Shown here in pieces: positions 1 to 7,701 of a stretch of 18,591 bases of DNA. The stretch is from NCBI GenBank assembly GCA_016208205.1, contig JACQYP010000030.1, positions 6,781-25,371 on the forward strand, written 5' to 3'. The stretch is from Candidatus Desantisiibacteriota bacterium. GTDB taxonomy: Bacteria; UBA9089; CG2-30-40-21. The notes beneath the pieces were generated by a model that was not told where the DNA came from, ran no database searches, and worked only from the letters and a program-made list of their open reading frames with translations. The stretch's first letter is position 1, and every line of letters begins with the position of its first letter. Made by a program: the position numbers and the translations under genes.

Positions 1-537
1 GGGGAAAGGAAGGTCAATGCAAGGTCTGGTCTCTATTTGCCACGAAGCTCGAAAGGGCGGAAACATATGGAAGGGACTGACCTAAACAGAGGCATTTCAA
101 AGGTTCACTGTTCAAGGTTGGAGAGCGATGAAAATTGAACAGTGAGCAGTTCAGACGAACACACGCTATTGTTTGTGGATTCGTAACTACTCAGCAAGGG
201 GAATTTACCACGAAGAAACAGAGAAGAATTTAGCCGCAGATTACGCAGATTGTTAGAGAAAGAAGAGAAAGAATATAATTATGTCGTGCTTTCGTGGTAA
301 TCTTTTTCCTCTTTTCCTTATTAATCTGCGTAATCTGCGGCTAATCTTATGTTTGATTCTGTGGGGAATTCCTTTACCTGAGTAGTTATGTGGATTCATT
401 AACTATTTCAAGAAATATGAAGAACAGTAGTTACATCTACCAAGATACGAAGCGAGATGCTTCGTCTACTAACTTGAACCTTGAAGGGAGATAACCTGAG
501 TAGTTGTGAGTAATTACAAAAAACATGTAAAATATCC
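1..537. other. Gene-free repeat-rich leader region
   Basis: No convincing coding sequence is visible before hemA. The stretch holds a short inverted pair (106-115 with 135-144, cactgttcaa/ttgaacagtg), a ~207-bp inverted-repeat composite (183-389), and one copy at 444-469 of the GATACGAAGCGAGAYGCTTC palindrome that also occurs twice inside der. Another CTGAGTAGTT motif lies near 497-506. Everything up to the promoter at 538 looks like accumulated non-coding repeats. Confidence 0.75.
183..389. repeat. 207-bp inverted-repeat composite with CTGAGTAGTTA ends
   Basis: The left end reads gtaactactcag (183-194) and the right end ctgagtagtta (379-389), forming terminal inverted repeats. Inside is a perfect 21-bp inverted pair (231-251 with 323-343) built on the motif CCGCAGATTACGCAGA, and a third pair taccacgaa (206-214) with ttcgtggta (291-299). 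There is no ORF inside. The architecture is that of a small non-autonomous mobile or hairpin element. The terminal motif recurs at several other gaps in this window. Confidence 0.7.
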
Positions 538-566
538 TTGACAAGCAGCAACACTTTAATTATACT
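538..566 (+). promoter_or_regulatory. Sigma-70 type promoter of hemA, probably giving a leaderless mRNA
   Basis: TTGACA (538-543), a 17-bp spacer and TATACT (561-566) form a near-consensus promoter. Initiation 6-8 bp past the -10 box would fall at about 572-574, on or next to the ATG of hemA at 574. No Shine-Dalgarno sequence precedes that ATG. The expected mRNA is therefore leaderless or has a 5' end of only one or two bases. Confidence 0.75.
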
Positions 567-573
567 ATTAGTT

Positions 574-1707
574 ATGAAAATTTTTGCCTTTGGATTAAGT
601 CATCATACTGCTGGAATAGAGATACGGGAACAGGTTGCTGTTTCAGGTGATAGAAATAGTGAGGTTATAGGACTCCTTCATGATATTTTCCAGGAGGTAG
701 TTTTTGTTTCTACCTGTAATCGAACTGAAGCCTATGGGGTTTTTAAGGGTAGCTATCAAGAAGCAAGGCATAGCCTTATCTTTGTCTTTAGTAAATACTC
801 CCAACTTCCCTTTGAAACACTTGAAGAAAAAAGCTATTTTCTTATTGATCATGAGGCAGTAAGGCATCTGTTCCGGGTAATATCCAGTCTGGATTCTATG
901 GTTGTTGGTGAAAATCAGATAACCGGTCAGATAAAGACTGCCTATAACCTGTCCATAAAGCATCACACCGTAGGAAAGATCCTCCACCCATTATTTTCTC
1001 ATGCCTTTTCTGTGGTCAAGGGTATAAAAACAAAAACAGGTATCAGTAAAGGGGCTATTTCTGTAAGCTCTATTGCCGTTGACCTGGCAGAGAATATTTT
1101 GAATAGCCTTGATGGCAAAACAGCCATGATTATTGGTGCCGGCAAGATAAGTAAGCTAACCCTTAAATACCTCCTCTCCCATAAATGCAGCACTATTCTG
1201 GTAACTAATCGCTCCTTTGAACAGGCAAGTTGTTTGGCTGAGGAATGCTCTGGCAAAGCGATTCATTTTGACAGTTTTCTGCAAGAGATGCAGCAGGTAG
1301 ATATTGTTATCTCCTCTACCTCTGCCCCACACCATATTATTAATAATCAACAAGTTATAGATGTTATGAATAAGAGGGATAACCGCCCGTTACTCTTCAT
1401 TGATCTTGCGGTTCCAAGGGATATTCCCGAAGAGATACGAGAGATAGATGGTGTATTCCTCTATACTATAGATGACCTGAATATCGTCGCAGAAAATAAT
1501 CTCGCCAAAAGAAGGGTAGAGGTATTAAAGGCAGAAGCATTGATTGATCAGCATATGGTTGAGTTGGATAAGTTTTTTGTAACTACTCAGGTTCAAGGTT
1601 CAAAGGTTCACAGTTCACGGTTGGAAAGCAATGAAGCTTGTCCCTGCGAAGGCAGGGAATTGAACGGTTTGAAGATATTGAAGCTTGGCAACTGGCACAC
1701 GAATTGA
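574..1707 (+). CDS. hemA: Glutamyl-tRNA reductase lacking the C-terminal dimerisation domain
   Basis: GluTR reduces glutamyl-tRNA(Glu) to glutamate-1-semialdehyde with NADPH, the first committed step of the C5 tetrapyrrole pathway, in the cytoplasm. Counting from ATG 574, the N-terminal catalytic domain starts MKIFAFGLSHHTA and carries the nucleophile in STCNRTE (Cys48), followed by LDSMVVGENQITGQIK. A Rossmann NADPH domain begins at IIGAGKISK. The start of the spinal helix is seen at LAKRRVEVLKAEALID. Start 574 is chosen because the in-frame codons from 538 are the promoter itself. Family members are about 400-450 residues. Here homology appears to stop near residue 335, and the last 42 residues (from VTTQVQGSKVHS) are translated repeat DNA. 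The dimerisation domain is therefore absent, and whether the enzyme is functional is uncertain. No remnant of the missing domain was found downstream. Confidence 0.93.
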   Translation: MKIFAFGLSHHTAGIEIREQVAVSGDRNSEVIGLLHDIFQEVVFVSTCNRTEAYGVFKGSYQEARHSLIFVFSKYSQLPFETLEEKSYFLIDHEAVRHLFRVISSLDSMVVGENQITGQIKTAYNLSIKHHTVGKILHPLFSHAFSVVKGIKTKTGISKGAISVSSIAVDLAENILNSLDGKTAMIIGAGKISKLTLKYLLSHKCSTILVTNRSFEQASCLAEECSGKAIHFDSFLQEMQQVDIVISSTSAPHHIINNQQVIDVMNKRDNRPLLFIDLAVPRDIPEEIREIDGVFLYTIDDLNIVAENNLAKRRVEVLKAEALIDQHMVELDKFFVTTQVQGSKVHSSRLESNEACPCEGRELNGLKILKLGNWHTN

Positions 1708-1752
1708 CAACGCAAGTCTCCTAACCATGAACCGACAACCGTGAACGGTTAC
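1579..1752. repeat. Repeat composite overrunning the 3' end of hemA
   Basis: It begins with gtaactactcaggttc (1579) and continues with direct copies of GGTTCA-type units. It contains the small palindrome tccctgcgaaggcaggga (about 1641) and ends with a 24-bp block (1729-1752, containing CAACCGTGAACGGTTAC). That block recurs identically at 2665-2688. Inner arms ttcacggttg (1614-1623) and caaccgtgaa (1736-1745) are inverted. The first 129 bp are translated as the tail of HemA and supply its stop codon. Confidence 0.75.
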
Positions 1753-1771
1753 AGTATACACTGGAGATAAC

Positions 1772-2536
1772 ATGAAATCAAATAATACTATAGAAATAAA
1801 CATCCTGAAGATAAGGGATGGCATAAAACAAAACGAAAGAATGCTTGTCCCCATGGAAGAGCCGCTGCAATTAAAGCTGAACGATGAGGAATTTATTACC
1901 CTTCTTGCTACCCCTTCTGATGCAAAAGAGCTATTCGTTGGATACCTTTTTACTGAAGGGATAATTAAGCAATGGGGAGATGTTTTGTGTCTTGATGAGT
2001 GTGAAAAAGGGGTGAGCATAGAGACAGAAGCAGAGATTATTAAACCTGAATCAGCAATTATCACCTCAGGTTGCGGTCGAGGGGTTACATTTCAGAGGAT
2101 GGTTGATACCAGAATAACCAGCTCCATCCAATTTGATTGTGAATTAATCAGCAGCTTAATGAAGGAATTTTTGTCCCTTTCTAAGATGACAGGTCTTCAT
2201 GCAGCAGCATTAGCAGGTGGTGATGGCAAGATACTTATCCTCAAAGAGGATATCGGCCGGCATAACGCCATTGACAAGGTACTGGGTGCAGGATTAATCA
2301 AGGGAATAGATTTTGAGGATAAACTTTTGTTTACCACAGGTCGTCTTTCTTCAGAGATGGTGCTCAAGGCTGTCAAGGCAAAGATACCTGTGGTTATTGC
2401 CCGTTCATATGCAACCGGTTTAGCTGTAAAATGGGCACTCATGGCAGGCATCACGATCATTGGACAGGTAAAAGCAGCATCTATGAGTGTGTATAGCCAT
2501 CAAGAAAGAATTAAGGTAACCGTTCACAGTGGATAG
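1772..2536 (+). CDS. fdhD: FdhD formate dehydrogenase accessory sulfurtransferase
   Basis: FdhD transfers sulfur from a cysteine desulfurase to the Mo/W-bisPGD cofactor and is required for active formate dehydrogenase. Visible family features are LLATPSDAKELFVGYLFTEG near the N-terminus, the loop ITSGCGRGVTF, GLHAAALAGGDGKILILKED, the strongly conserved DIGRHNAIDKVLGAGL, and FTTGRLSSEMVLKAVKAKIP. The length of 254 residues is near normal (E. coli 277). E. coli has a CxxC loop; here only one cysteine is visible at that place. ATG 1772 follows ctggagataac, giving a good ribosome site. The last residues (about VTVHSG) and the stop lie in a repeat element starting at 2516, so the natural C-terminus may have been altered slightly. 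No formate dehydrogenase gene is in the window. Confidence 0.93.
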   Translation: MKSNNTIEINILKIRDGIKQNERMLVPMEEPLQLKLNDEEFITLLATPSDAKELFVGYLFTEGIIKQWGDVLCLDECEKGVSIETEAEIIKPESAIITSGCGRGVTFQRMVDTRITSSIQFDCELISSLMKEFLSLSKMTGLHAAALAGGDGKILILKEDIGRHNAIDKVLGAGLIKGIDFEDKLLFTTGRLSSEMVLKAVKAKIPVVIARSYATGLAVKWALMAGITIIGQVKAASMSVYSHQERIKVTVHSG

Positions 2537-2688
2537 ATACAAAAGAACTCTCTTATGCCCGTGGAGACCAAAAGGAAGGGTTAGGACACCTGAGGGGGAG
2601 ATTCCTGCATACGCAGGAATGACAGTGATGCACAGAAATGACAGCAATATACGGTGTCAGTTCAGAACCGACAACCGTGAACGGTTAC
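2516..2688. repeat. 173-bp element with 12-bp perfect terminal inverted repeats
   Basis: The arms are gtaaccgttcac (2516-2527) and gtgaacggttac (2677-2688). A central palindrome ATTCCTGCATACGCAGGAAT lies near 2601. The right end (2665-2688) is identical over 24 bp to the right end of the element after hemA. The left arm overlaps the 3' end and stop of fdhD, and the element fills nearly all of the fdhD/HEAT-gene gap. Confidence 0.75.
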
Positions 2689-2724
2689 GAATTAAGTTGG
2701 TTCTATAACAAATCATCAAGGATG

Positions 2725-5700
2725 CTACTCTACTTGTCTTTGTATTCTGGCGATAGCTGCTTTAGCGGCTGCACGGACACATGCTTCCGTATCATTATTG
2801 GAAATAATAGTCAACATCTTCAATGCCCGTGGAGCACCTATTTTGCCTAAGGCTTCAGCGGTTGTTGTTCTGACAACACCATTGCTGTCATTTAATCCCT
2901 TGAGCAATGCCTCAACCAGGGTATCTTGATTGGTAGATATATTCCCTATGGCAATTGCTGCCCCACCACGGCCATACCAGCTGTCATTATTCAAATTGCT
3001 GCTTAATGCCAGGATTATTTTTTCTTGTAATGATATGTCTTGTGTCTTTTCCAAAAGGCTTCCCAGGGCAATAGCCGCATACCATCGCACGATCTCCTGA
3101 TCACCATCTTGATACTCGAAAACTTGAAGAAGCGGGATAATAGCATCATCTCCCATAGTGGTTAACACATCTGTTGCTACCTTGCGAATGGTATTATTTT
3201 TATGTCCCATAGCCTTGATTAATGCTGGAATAGTTATTGTGCCTATCTTAATCAGTCTGCCTGTTACTATTTTCCGAATTAATGGATCCCGGGCATTAAG
3301 ATACTCAATTAATAACTGTATCCCTTCCAGATACCCTCTCTCACCCAGGGCAAGGGCAGCATTAAGTTGAATGTCTGGATTTGAATCGTCCAGGCTAATC
3401 ATTAAAAATTTAATCACCTCATCATCATCTATCTTTCCGAGGGCATTTGCTGCGTATACCCGGACATCCTCATTCTTATCTTCCATGGCTGTTGCTGCCA
3501 ATGGTTCAATGGCACTCGCATCAGCTATCTCTCCAAGGGCGATAACTGCTGCACCGCGGACATACCATGCCTCATCCTTAAGCATTGCTGTTAAAGGAGA
3601 AACAGCTCGCTTATCCTTTAGTTGTCCAAGGGCAAGGGTTGCATGTGCCCTTGCTGTATCAGTTCCATGAGATAATACTTCAATTAAGGATGGTACACAA
3701 GCGGTGCCGATATTAACTAAGGCTGAGGTGGTAATAGAGGCTATTTCCTCTTCCAAAGAGGCTTTCTCCTGCAGAGGAGTTTCCTCTGCTAAAGATGCTC
3801 TCTCTGCCAGAGGTGCTCCCTCTTGCTGAAGGAATTCTATCAGATATGGGATGGCTTCCTCTGCCTTTAATTTACCCACAGCCTCTATTGTTTGAGGCAG
3901 TAATTCTTGATAGATAAGGGTATCATCCCTTAGTTTTTTAATCAGGGGTTCAATAGCTCCTCTATCCCCTATCTCGCCAAGAGCCCAGGCAGCCCTGCCG
4001 GTTATTTTCTTATCTTTTTTGGAAGGTGATACACCTATCGATAGATTATCAACCAGTATATCCTTTGCACCAGCAGCTTGCAGTTTGCCGAAGATGGTAA
4101 ACACATGTATCTTATTTGGTGGTTGAGGGTTGGTGGTATTTGTCCTGTCTATGGATTTAAGCAGGTAAGGGATACAGGATGAGCCTATATTTATCAGAGC
4201 AGATACAGCTGCCTCCTGCACAGAGGTATCAGTATCATTCAATAACTCAATTAAAGGGATAATTGCCGTATCTACTGTTAGTGTAGCGACCTCTGTATTC
4301 TGTATTCTGCCCAGTGCTTCTGCTGCACATGCCCTGATAAAGCTCTCCTCATCCTTTAATGATTGGATAAGCGGAGGTATTGCTGCTGGATCTTTCATCT
4401 TACCCAAGGCAATTGCAGCATTACCCCTGACTGTCCAGATGGCAGGGGGAAGCCCCTCTGGCGTTAGATTCAAAAGATTTATCAGATAGGGGACAGCTTT
4501 TTTATCACCTATTTCACCCAGGCCAATCACTGCATTTCTTTGTGTTCTCCAGTCATCATCATTTAACATGGCTATCAGTGGCTCTACAGCTTTTTTGCTT
4601 AGAGTCTTTCCCAATGCAGCAGCAGCACACCTTCTAATCTCTGCATCCGTATCTTGTGCTGCAATAATTAACATATCAATCCCTGAGTCATTAATCTCAT
4701 CCCATAGAAGATTTGTTACATCACCATGTAAGGCAGATGTAAACATCCTCACAGCTTTTTCATCATTTATCCTGCCAATGGCAATAATAACCGATTCTTC
4801 TATTCCATAATCATTTTTTAACCATGAGATCAATGTTGGCAATGCCTCGCTGTCACCAATCTTTCCCAGTGCCCATACAGTTTTTTTCAATATAGACGGG
4901 TTGATTATAGAGGCAGAATCTCTGGCAGAGGTTAAAATCTTTGTTAATGACGGTGTTGCCTGCTTATCACCAATTTCCCCTAATATCCAGATAATGCATC
5001 CCTCAAGATCCATATCATTAGTATCCAGATAAGGGAGTAATGCAGGCACAGCAGTCGTTCCCATCTTTATCAATGCAGAGGAAATATCACGGCGAGGGAG
5101 TTCATCCTCTTCAGATAATGCCTCTATCAGGGGTGAAATTGTCCTTATATCTCGAATCTCCCCTAGTCCATAAGCCGCATATTGCCGCACCTGAGGATTT
5201 TTATCCCTTAGTATTCGAAGCAATGGAATGGTTGACGGTGTACCTATTTCTATCAATGACCATACTGCCAGCTTCATGCATTTGTCATAGTTGCTATCTG
5301 TATCACAGATGATGTCTTTATCTTCTGTAGAATGGATGAGTATATTGATTAATAAAAGTATTGCCTTTGTTGCCCGTATCTTACCTAAGGCTGCTATTGC
5401 CTCTTTTTGGACAGACTCATCCTCGTCCTTGCATGTATGGATAATTGCATCCGCAGCCTCTATAGAGCCTATCTCTCCAAGGGCATGGACAGCTTTGTCC
5501 CGAATTATCCAATTTTCATCCTTAAGGCATTTAATCAAGGCAGGGATAGCAGCAGGAGAGCCAATCTTCCCCAGAGATATAACGGCATTTCTCTTTACCC
5601 TCCATTTGGGATCATTTAAGGCATGGATCAGGGCAGTAACTGCCTCCTTGGAACAAACCTCTTTGCCGGCGGAGATACTATCCCCCAGGGTCTCAGCTGC

Positions 5701-5931
5701 TTGCATTCGTATGGCTTCATCCGTATCTTTCAAAGCAGAGATAAGAGACAGGTTGTCTTGTGCCGGAGTGGCTTCATCGAGTGATTGATTGGTAGTTAGT
5801 AGGACAGGCTTCCAGCCTGTCATTTGTGGGGTTTCCTCAAGTGATTGATTGGTGGCATTAGTAGATATTTCATTACCATAAACATGTGTAGATAAAGCTA
5901 TCAAGACAATTGATAGAAGAATAAAACGCAT
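2725..5931 (-). CDS. Large exported HEAT-repeat (PBS-lyase type) protein, 1068 aa
   Basis: The protein is an almost uninterrupted array of ~31-residue HEAT/PBS-lyase helical repeats, with units such as AIPALIKCLKDENWIIRDKA followed by VHALGEIG. Such solenoids act as protein-binding scaffolds; the ligand cannot be inferred. The N-terminus MRFILLSIVLIALSTHVYG is a clear Sec signal peptide with likely cleavage after VYG, so the product is periplasmic or extracytoplasmic. The start has a strong ribosome site (GGAGG, 6 bp before ATG on the minus strand). Residues ~26-50 contain an in-frame palindromic repeat (TGWKPVLL). Residues ~700-730 contain a low-complexity Leu/Ala/Glu stretch (APLAERASLAEE, then TPLQEKASLEEE) that breaks the repeat rhythm. 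It is convergent with fdhD and divergent from the next HEAT genes. Function is unknown. Confidence 0.85.
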   Translation of the reverse strand: MRFILLSIVLIALSTHVYGNEISTNATNQSLEETPQMTGWKPVLLTTNQSLDEATPAQDNLSLISALKDTDEAIRMQAAETLGDSISAGKEVCSKEAVTALIHALNDPKWRVKRNAVISLGKIGSPAAIPALIKCLKDENWIIRDKAVHALGEIGSIEAADAIIHTCKDEDESVQKEAIAALGKIRATKAILLLINILIHSTEDKDIICDTDSNYDKCMKLAVWSLIEIGTPSTIPLLRILRDKNPQVRQYAAYGLGEIRDIRTISPLIEALSEEDELPRRDISSALIKMGTTAVPALLPYLDTNDMDLEGCIIWILGEIGDKQATPSLTKILTSARDSASIINPSILKKTVWALGKIGDSEALPTLISWLKNDYGIEESVIIAIGRINDEKAVRMFTSALHGDVTNLLWDEINDSGIDMLIIAAQDTDAEIRRCAAAALGKTLSKKAVEPLIAMLNDDDWRTQRNAVIGLGEIGDKKAVPYLINLLNLTPEGLPPAIWTVRGNAAIALGKMKDPAAIPPLIQSLKDEESFIRACAAEALGRIQNTEVATLTVDTAIIPLIELLNDTDTSVQEAAVSALINIGSSCIPYLLKSIDRTNTTNPQPPNKIHVFTIFGKLQAAGAKDILVDNLSIGVSPSKKDKKITGRAAWALGEIGDRGAIEPLIKKLRDDTLIYQELLPQTIEAVGKLKAEEAIPYLIEFLQQEGAPLAERASLAEETPLQEKASLEEEIASITTSALVNIGTACVPSLIEVLSHGTDTARAHATLALGQLKDKRAVSPLTAMLKDEAWYVRGAAVIALGEIADASAIEPLAATAMEDKNEDVRVYAANALGKIDDDEVIKFLMISLDDSNPDIQLNAALALGERGYLEGIQLLIEYLNARDPLIRKIVTGRLIKIGTITIPALIKAMGHKNNTIRKVATDVLTTMGDDAIIPLLQVFEYQDGDQEIVRWYAAIALGSLLEKTQDISLQEKIILALSSNLNNDSWYGRGGAAIAIGNISTNQDTLVEALLKGLNDSNGVVRTTTAEALGKIGAPRALKMLTIISNNDTEACVRAAAKAAIARIQRQVE
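5781..5853. repeat. Palindromic repeat inserted in frame in the HEAT gene, with flanking duplication
   Basis: The core gacaggct-tcc-agcctgtc (5803-5821) is a perfect short palindrome. It is flanked by identical 13-bp direct copies gtgattgattggt at 5781-5793 and 5841-5853, exactly 60 bp (20 codons) apart; similarity extends about 10 bp further upstream with mismatches. On the coding strand the core is read as TGWKPVLL within the mature N-terminus, just after the signal peptide. Confidence 0.75.
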
Positions 5932-5984
5932 TTATCCTCCAAGTATATTACAAATTGTAGTCGCTTGCGGATTGAAATTTATTT

Positions 5985-6213
5985 GGAGTGCGGTAGCTTA
6001 CTTGCTACCGCTTTAGCGTAGTCGTCAAGAAAAAATAACTTGTACAGTCGTGTCACTGATCCATCTTGGCTGGCTTCGTTGTTTGTCGCCTACATACAGT
6101 AGTATGCTCGCTTCTCACGCCTTGCCAGCCAAGCGTCTTGCGTGACTCTTGGTGTACAACTTATTTTTCTTGACTCCTGAGTGAAAGCGAAAGCAAGTAA
6201 GCTTTCGCACTCC
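5985..6213. repeat. ~229-bp interrupted palindrome (hairpin element)
   Basis: Three nested arm pairs share one centre near 6099: 5985-6005 with 6193-6213 (19 of 21 bp), 6024-6045 with 6153-6174 (GTCAAGAAAAA and TTATTTTTCTTGAC, one base bulged), and cttggctggc (6065-6074) with gccagccaag (6124-6133). The centre reads catac-agta-gtatg. There is no ORF. The outer arm GTAAGCTTTCGCACTCCAT recurs alone right after the second HEAT gene, at about 7702-7720. It is likely a mobile or structured repeat lying between divergently transcribed HEAT genes. Confidence 0.75.
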
Positions 6214-6257
6214 ATAATTCAAGATGCAAGCGGCTCACTTGAGAATACAAATTAAAA

Positions 6258-6280
6258 TGCCCTCACTGTTAATGAGGGCA
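6258..6280. other. Perfect 8-bp stem hairpin in the divergent HEAT-gene gap
   Basis: tgccctca-ctgttaa-tgagggca is a perfect stem with a 7-base loop. On the minus strand it is followed by ATTTTAATTT, so it could act as a terminator or attenuator upstream of the minus-strand HEAT gene. On the plus strand no T-run follows. The role is undecided. The rest of 6281-6503 is AT-rich and shows no gene. Confidence 0.45.
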
Positions 6281-6503
6281 TGTTATAATAATTTATAAAC
6301 ATTTTAAGACTCGCAGCTACCTATTTCTGCTTTCGATAAATATATAAGCAATAATCGTGCCAGATTTTTCCTTGTATGGATAAAATGCTGTAATGCTTGT
6401 TATTGCAATATGTTTGGTACACGATAAGGAAGCAGTTCATATCTTGATTGTACCATCAGGTTCATAACGATTGGGGTATAGGTACAAGTTTTACGGATTT
6501 TTC

Positions 6504-6533
6504 TTGACAATGTATGATGAAATATGATATTAT
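6504..6533 (+). promoter_or_regulatory. Promoter of the cytoplasmic HEAT-repeat genes
   Basis: TTGACA (6504-6509), an 18-bp spacer and TATTAT (6528-6533) precede the ATG at 6659. The ~120-nt leader contains a short imperfect inverted repeat around 6560-6635 (ttgtaagttgtaggtt against aacctacaacctataa) just before the ribosome site. Confidence 0.65.
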
Positions 6534-6658
6534 ATACTCGACAGCGGCATAATCTGTGTTGTCTGTTGTAAGTTGTAGGTTTATGATGTTATTTGTGTTA
6601 TCTCTTCAACCTACAACCTATAATCTACAATATTATAGTTACAAGAAGGGGATAAAAA

Positions 6659-7120
6659 ATGTTAGGATTTTTACTCAATTTTTTTCAACCCAAATGGAAG
6701 CACTCAAGCCCAAAGGTTCGGGAAAAGGCAATAAAAAAGCTTGGAGAAACAAAAAAGAAGAATGCTGTGAAGATTCTTCTGGATGCACTTGGTGATGGTC
6801 ATGAGTCTGTGCGTGTTGCAGCTACAGAATCGCTGAGTCAGCTGGGATCTCAGGTAGTAGAACCTATTGTCCAATCTCTGAGCTCTCAGGATCCATCTGT
6901 ACGAAAAGCGGCTGTCCATGCTCTGGGCGCGACAAATGATTCACGGGCAATAAAACCACTGATTAATGTTTTAGAGGACGAAGATCCTGGTGTGAGAAAA
7001 ACAGTTATAGAGGTATTAAGCAAGATAGGGGATTCGCAGGTAATCGAGCCGATTATTACTATCTTAGCTGATAATGAGACTTATGTTCGCAAGGCAGCTT
7101 CTGCTATAATCGGGATATGA
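6659..7120 (+). CDS. HEAT-repeat protein, upstream part (153 aa)
   Basis: Four to five HEAT units are visible, for example DSRAIKPLINVLEDEDPGVRK. There is no signal peptide, so the product is presumably cytoplasmic, unlike the exported HEAT protein on the other strand. ATG 6659 has the ribosome site aagaagggga. The ORF ends mid-repeat after YVRKAASAIIGI, and its stop overlaps the next ORF's start (ATGA, 7117-7120). The following ORF resumes HEAT repeats at once in the -1 frame. Either these are two translationally coupled genes or one gene is split by a frameshift. No specific partner can be inferred. Confidence 0.75.
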   Translation: MLGFLLNFFQPKWKHSSPKVREKAIKKLGETKKKNAVKILLDALGDGHESVRVAATESLSQLGSQVVEPIVQSLSSQDPSVRKAAVHALGATNDSRAIKPLINVLEDEDPGVRKTVIEVLSKIGDSQVIEPIITILADNETYVRKAASAIIGI

Positions 7121-7701
7121 AAAAGATGCTTGATAGACTTGTCCGGTGTGGTGATTCTCGTGCAATCATGCCTGTTGGCAAGGCGTTAAAAGAAGGTGGC
7201 TGGACGATTAGACCTTTCGCTGTAGAGGCATTGAGTAAATTCAGTAGTTCACAGGTTGTAGAACTGCTGACTATTGCCATGGAGGATGAAAACTTTGAGA
7301 CCAGATTGGCTGCAGTAAAGGCATTGGGCAATTTTTATGATAGCCAGGCAGTAGAGTTATTGATTAAAAGTCTGGGTGATACAGAATGGTCTGTGCGGGA
7401 GGAATCAGCTAAGGCATTGGGACAATTAAATGATAGCCGTGCAATAGAACCATTGATTGCTGCTATGGATGATGAAAAACATCAGGTTCGAAAGACAGTT
7501 GCCTCTGCCCTTGCTTCGATTTACGCATCTAAAAGTATTTCTGCTGAACAAAAGGCAATGATTCTTCAGCATAAGGATGCGATAGCTCAGCAAGGTATAA
7601 AGATAAGCGGGCAACCGGATGTGGTAAAAATAGTTAATTCAAAATCGCAAGAAGCTCCAAAGCCTGATGGAAAAGATGGACAACCGGCAGAGAAAAAATA
7701 G
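7117..7701 (+). CDS. HEAT-repeat protein, downstream part (194 aa)
   Basis: HEAT units begin at about residue 13 (DSRAIMPVGKALKEGGWTIR) and continue to about residue 130 (DSRAIEPLIAAMDDEKHQVR). A hydrophilic Lys/Pro-rich tail follows, ending PKPDGKDGQPAEKK. There is no signal peptide or membrane segment. The ATG overlaps the stop of the preceding ORF by 4 bp, without a clear ribosome site of its own, which suits coupling or reinitiation. If the two frames were fused, the junction repeat would be about 41 residues rather than 31. That is a mild argument for two separate ORFs, but it does not exclude a frameshift. Confidence 0.72.
   Translation: MKKMLDRLVRCGDSRAIMPVGKALKEGGWTIRPFAVEALSKFSSSQVVELLTIAMEDENFETRLAAVKALGNFYDSQAVELLIKSLGDTEWSVREESAKALGQLNDSRAIEPLIAAMDDEKHQVRKTVASALASIYASKSISAEQKAMILQHKDAIAQQGIKISGQPDVVKIVNSKSQEAPKPDGKDGQPAEKK

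Noticed and set aside
538..573. N-terminal extension of HemA from 538
   Set aside because: These codons coincide with the -35 and -10 boxes, and the conserved protein begins MKIFAFGLSHHT at 574.
5291..5788. Plus-strand 165-codon ORF opposite the HEAT gene
   Set aside because: It is a shadow frame created by the repetitive HEAT coding sequence; its low-complexity Ala/Ser composition mirrors the repeats.
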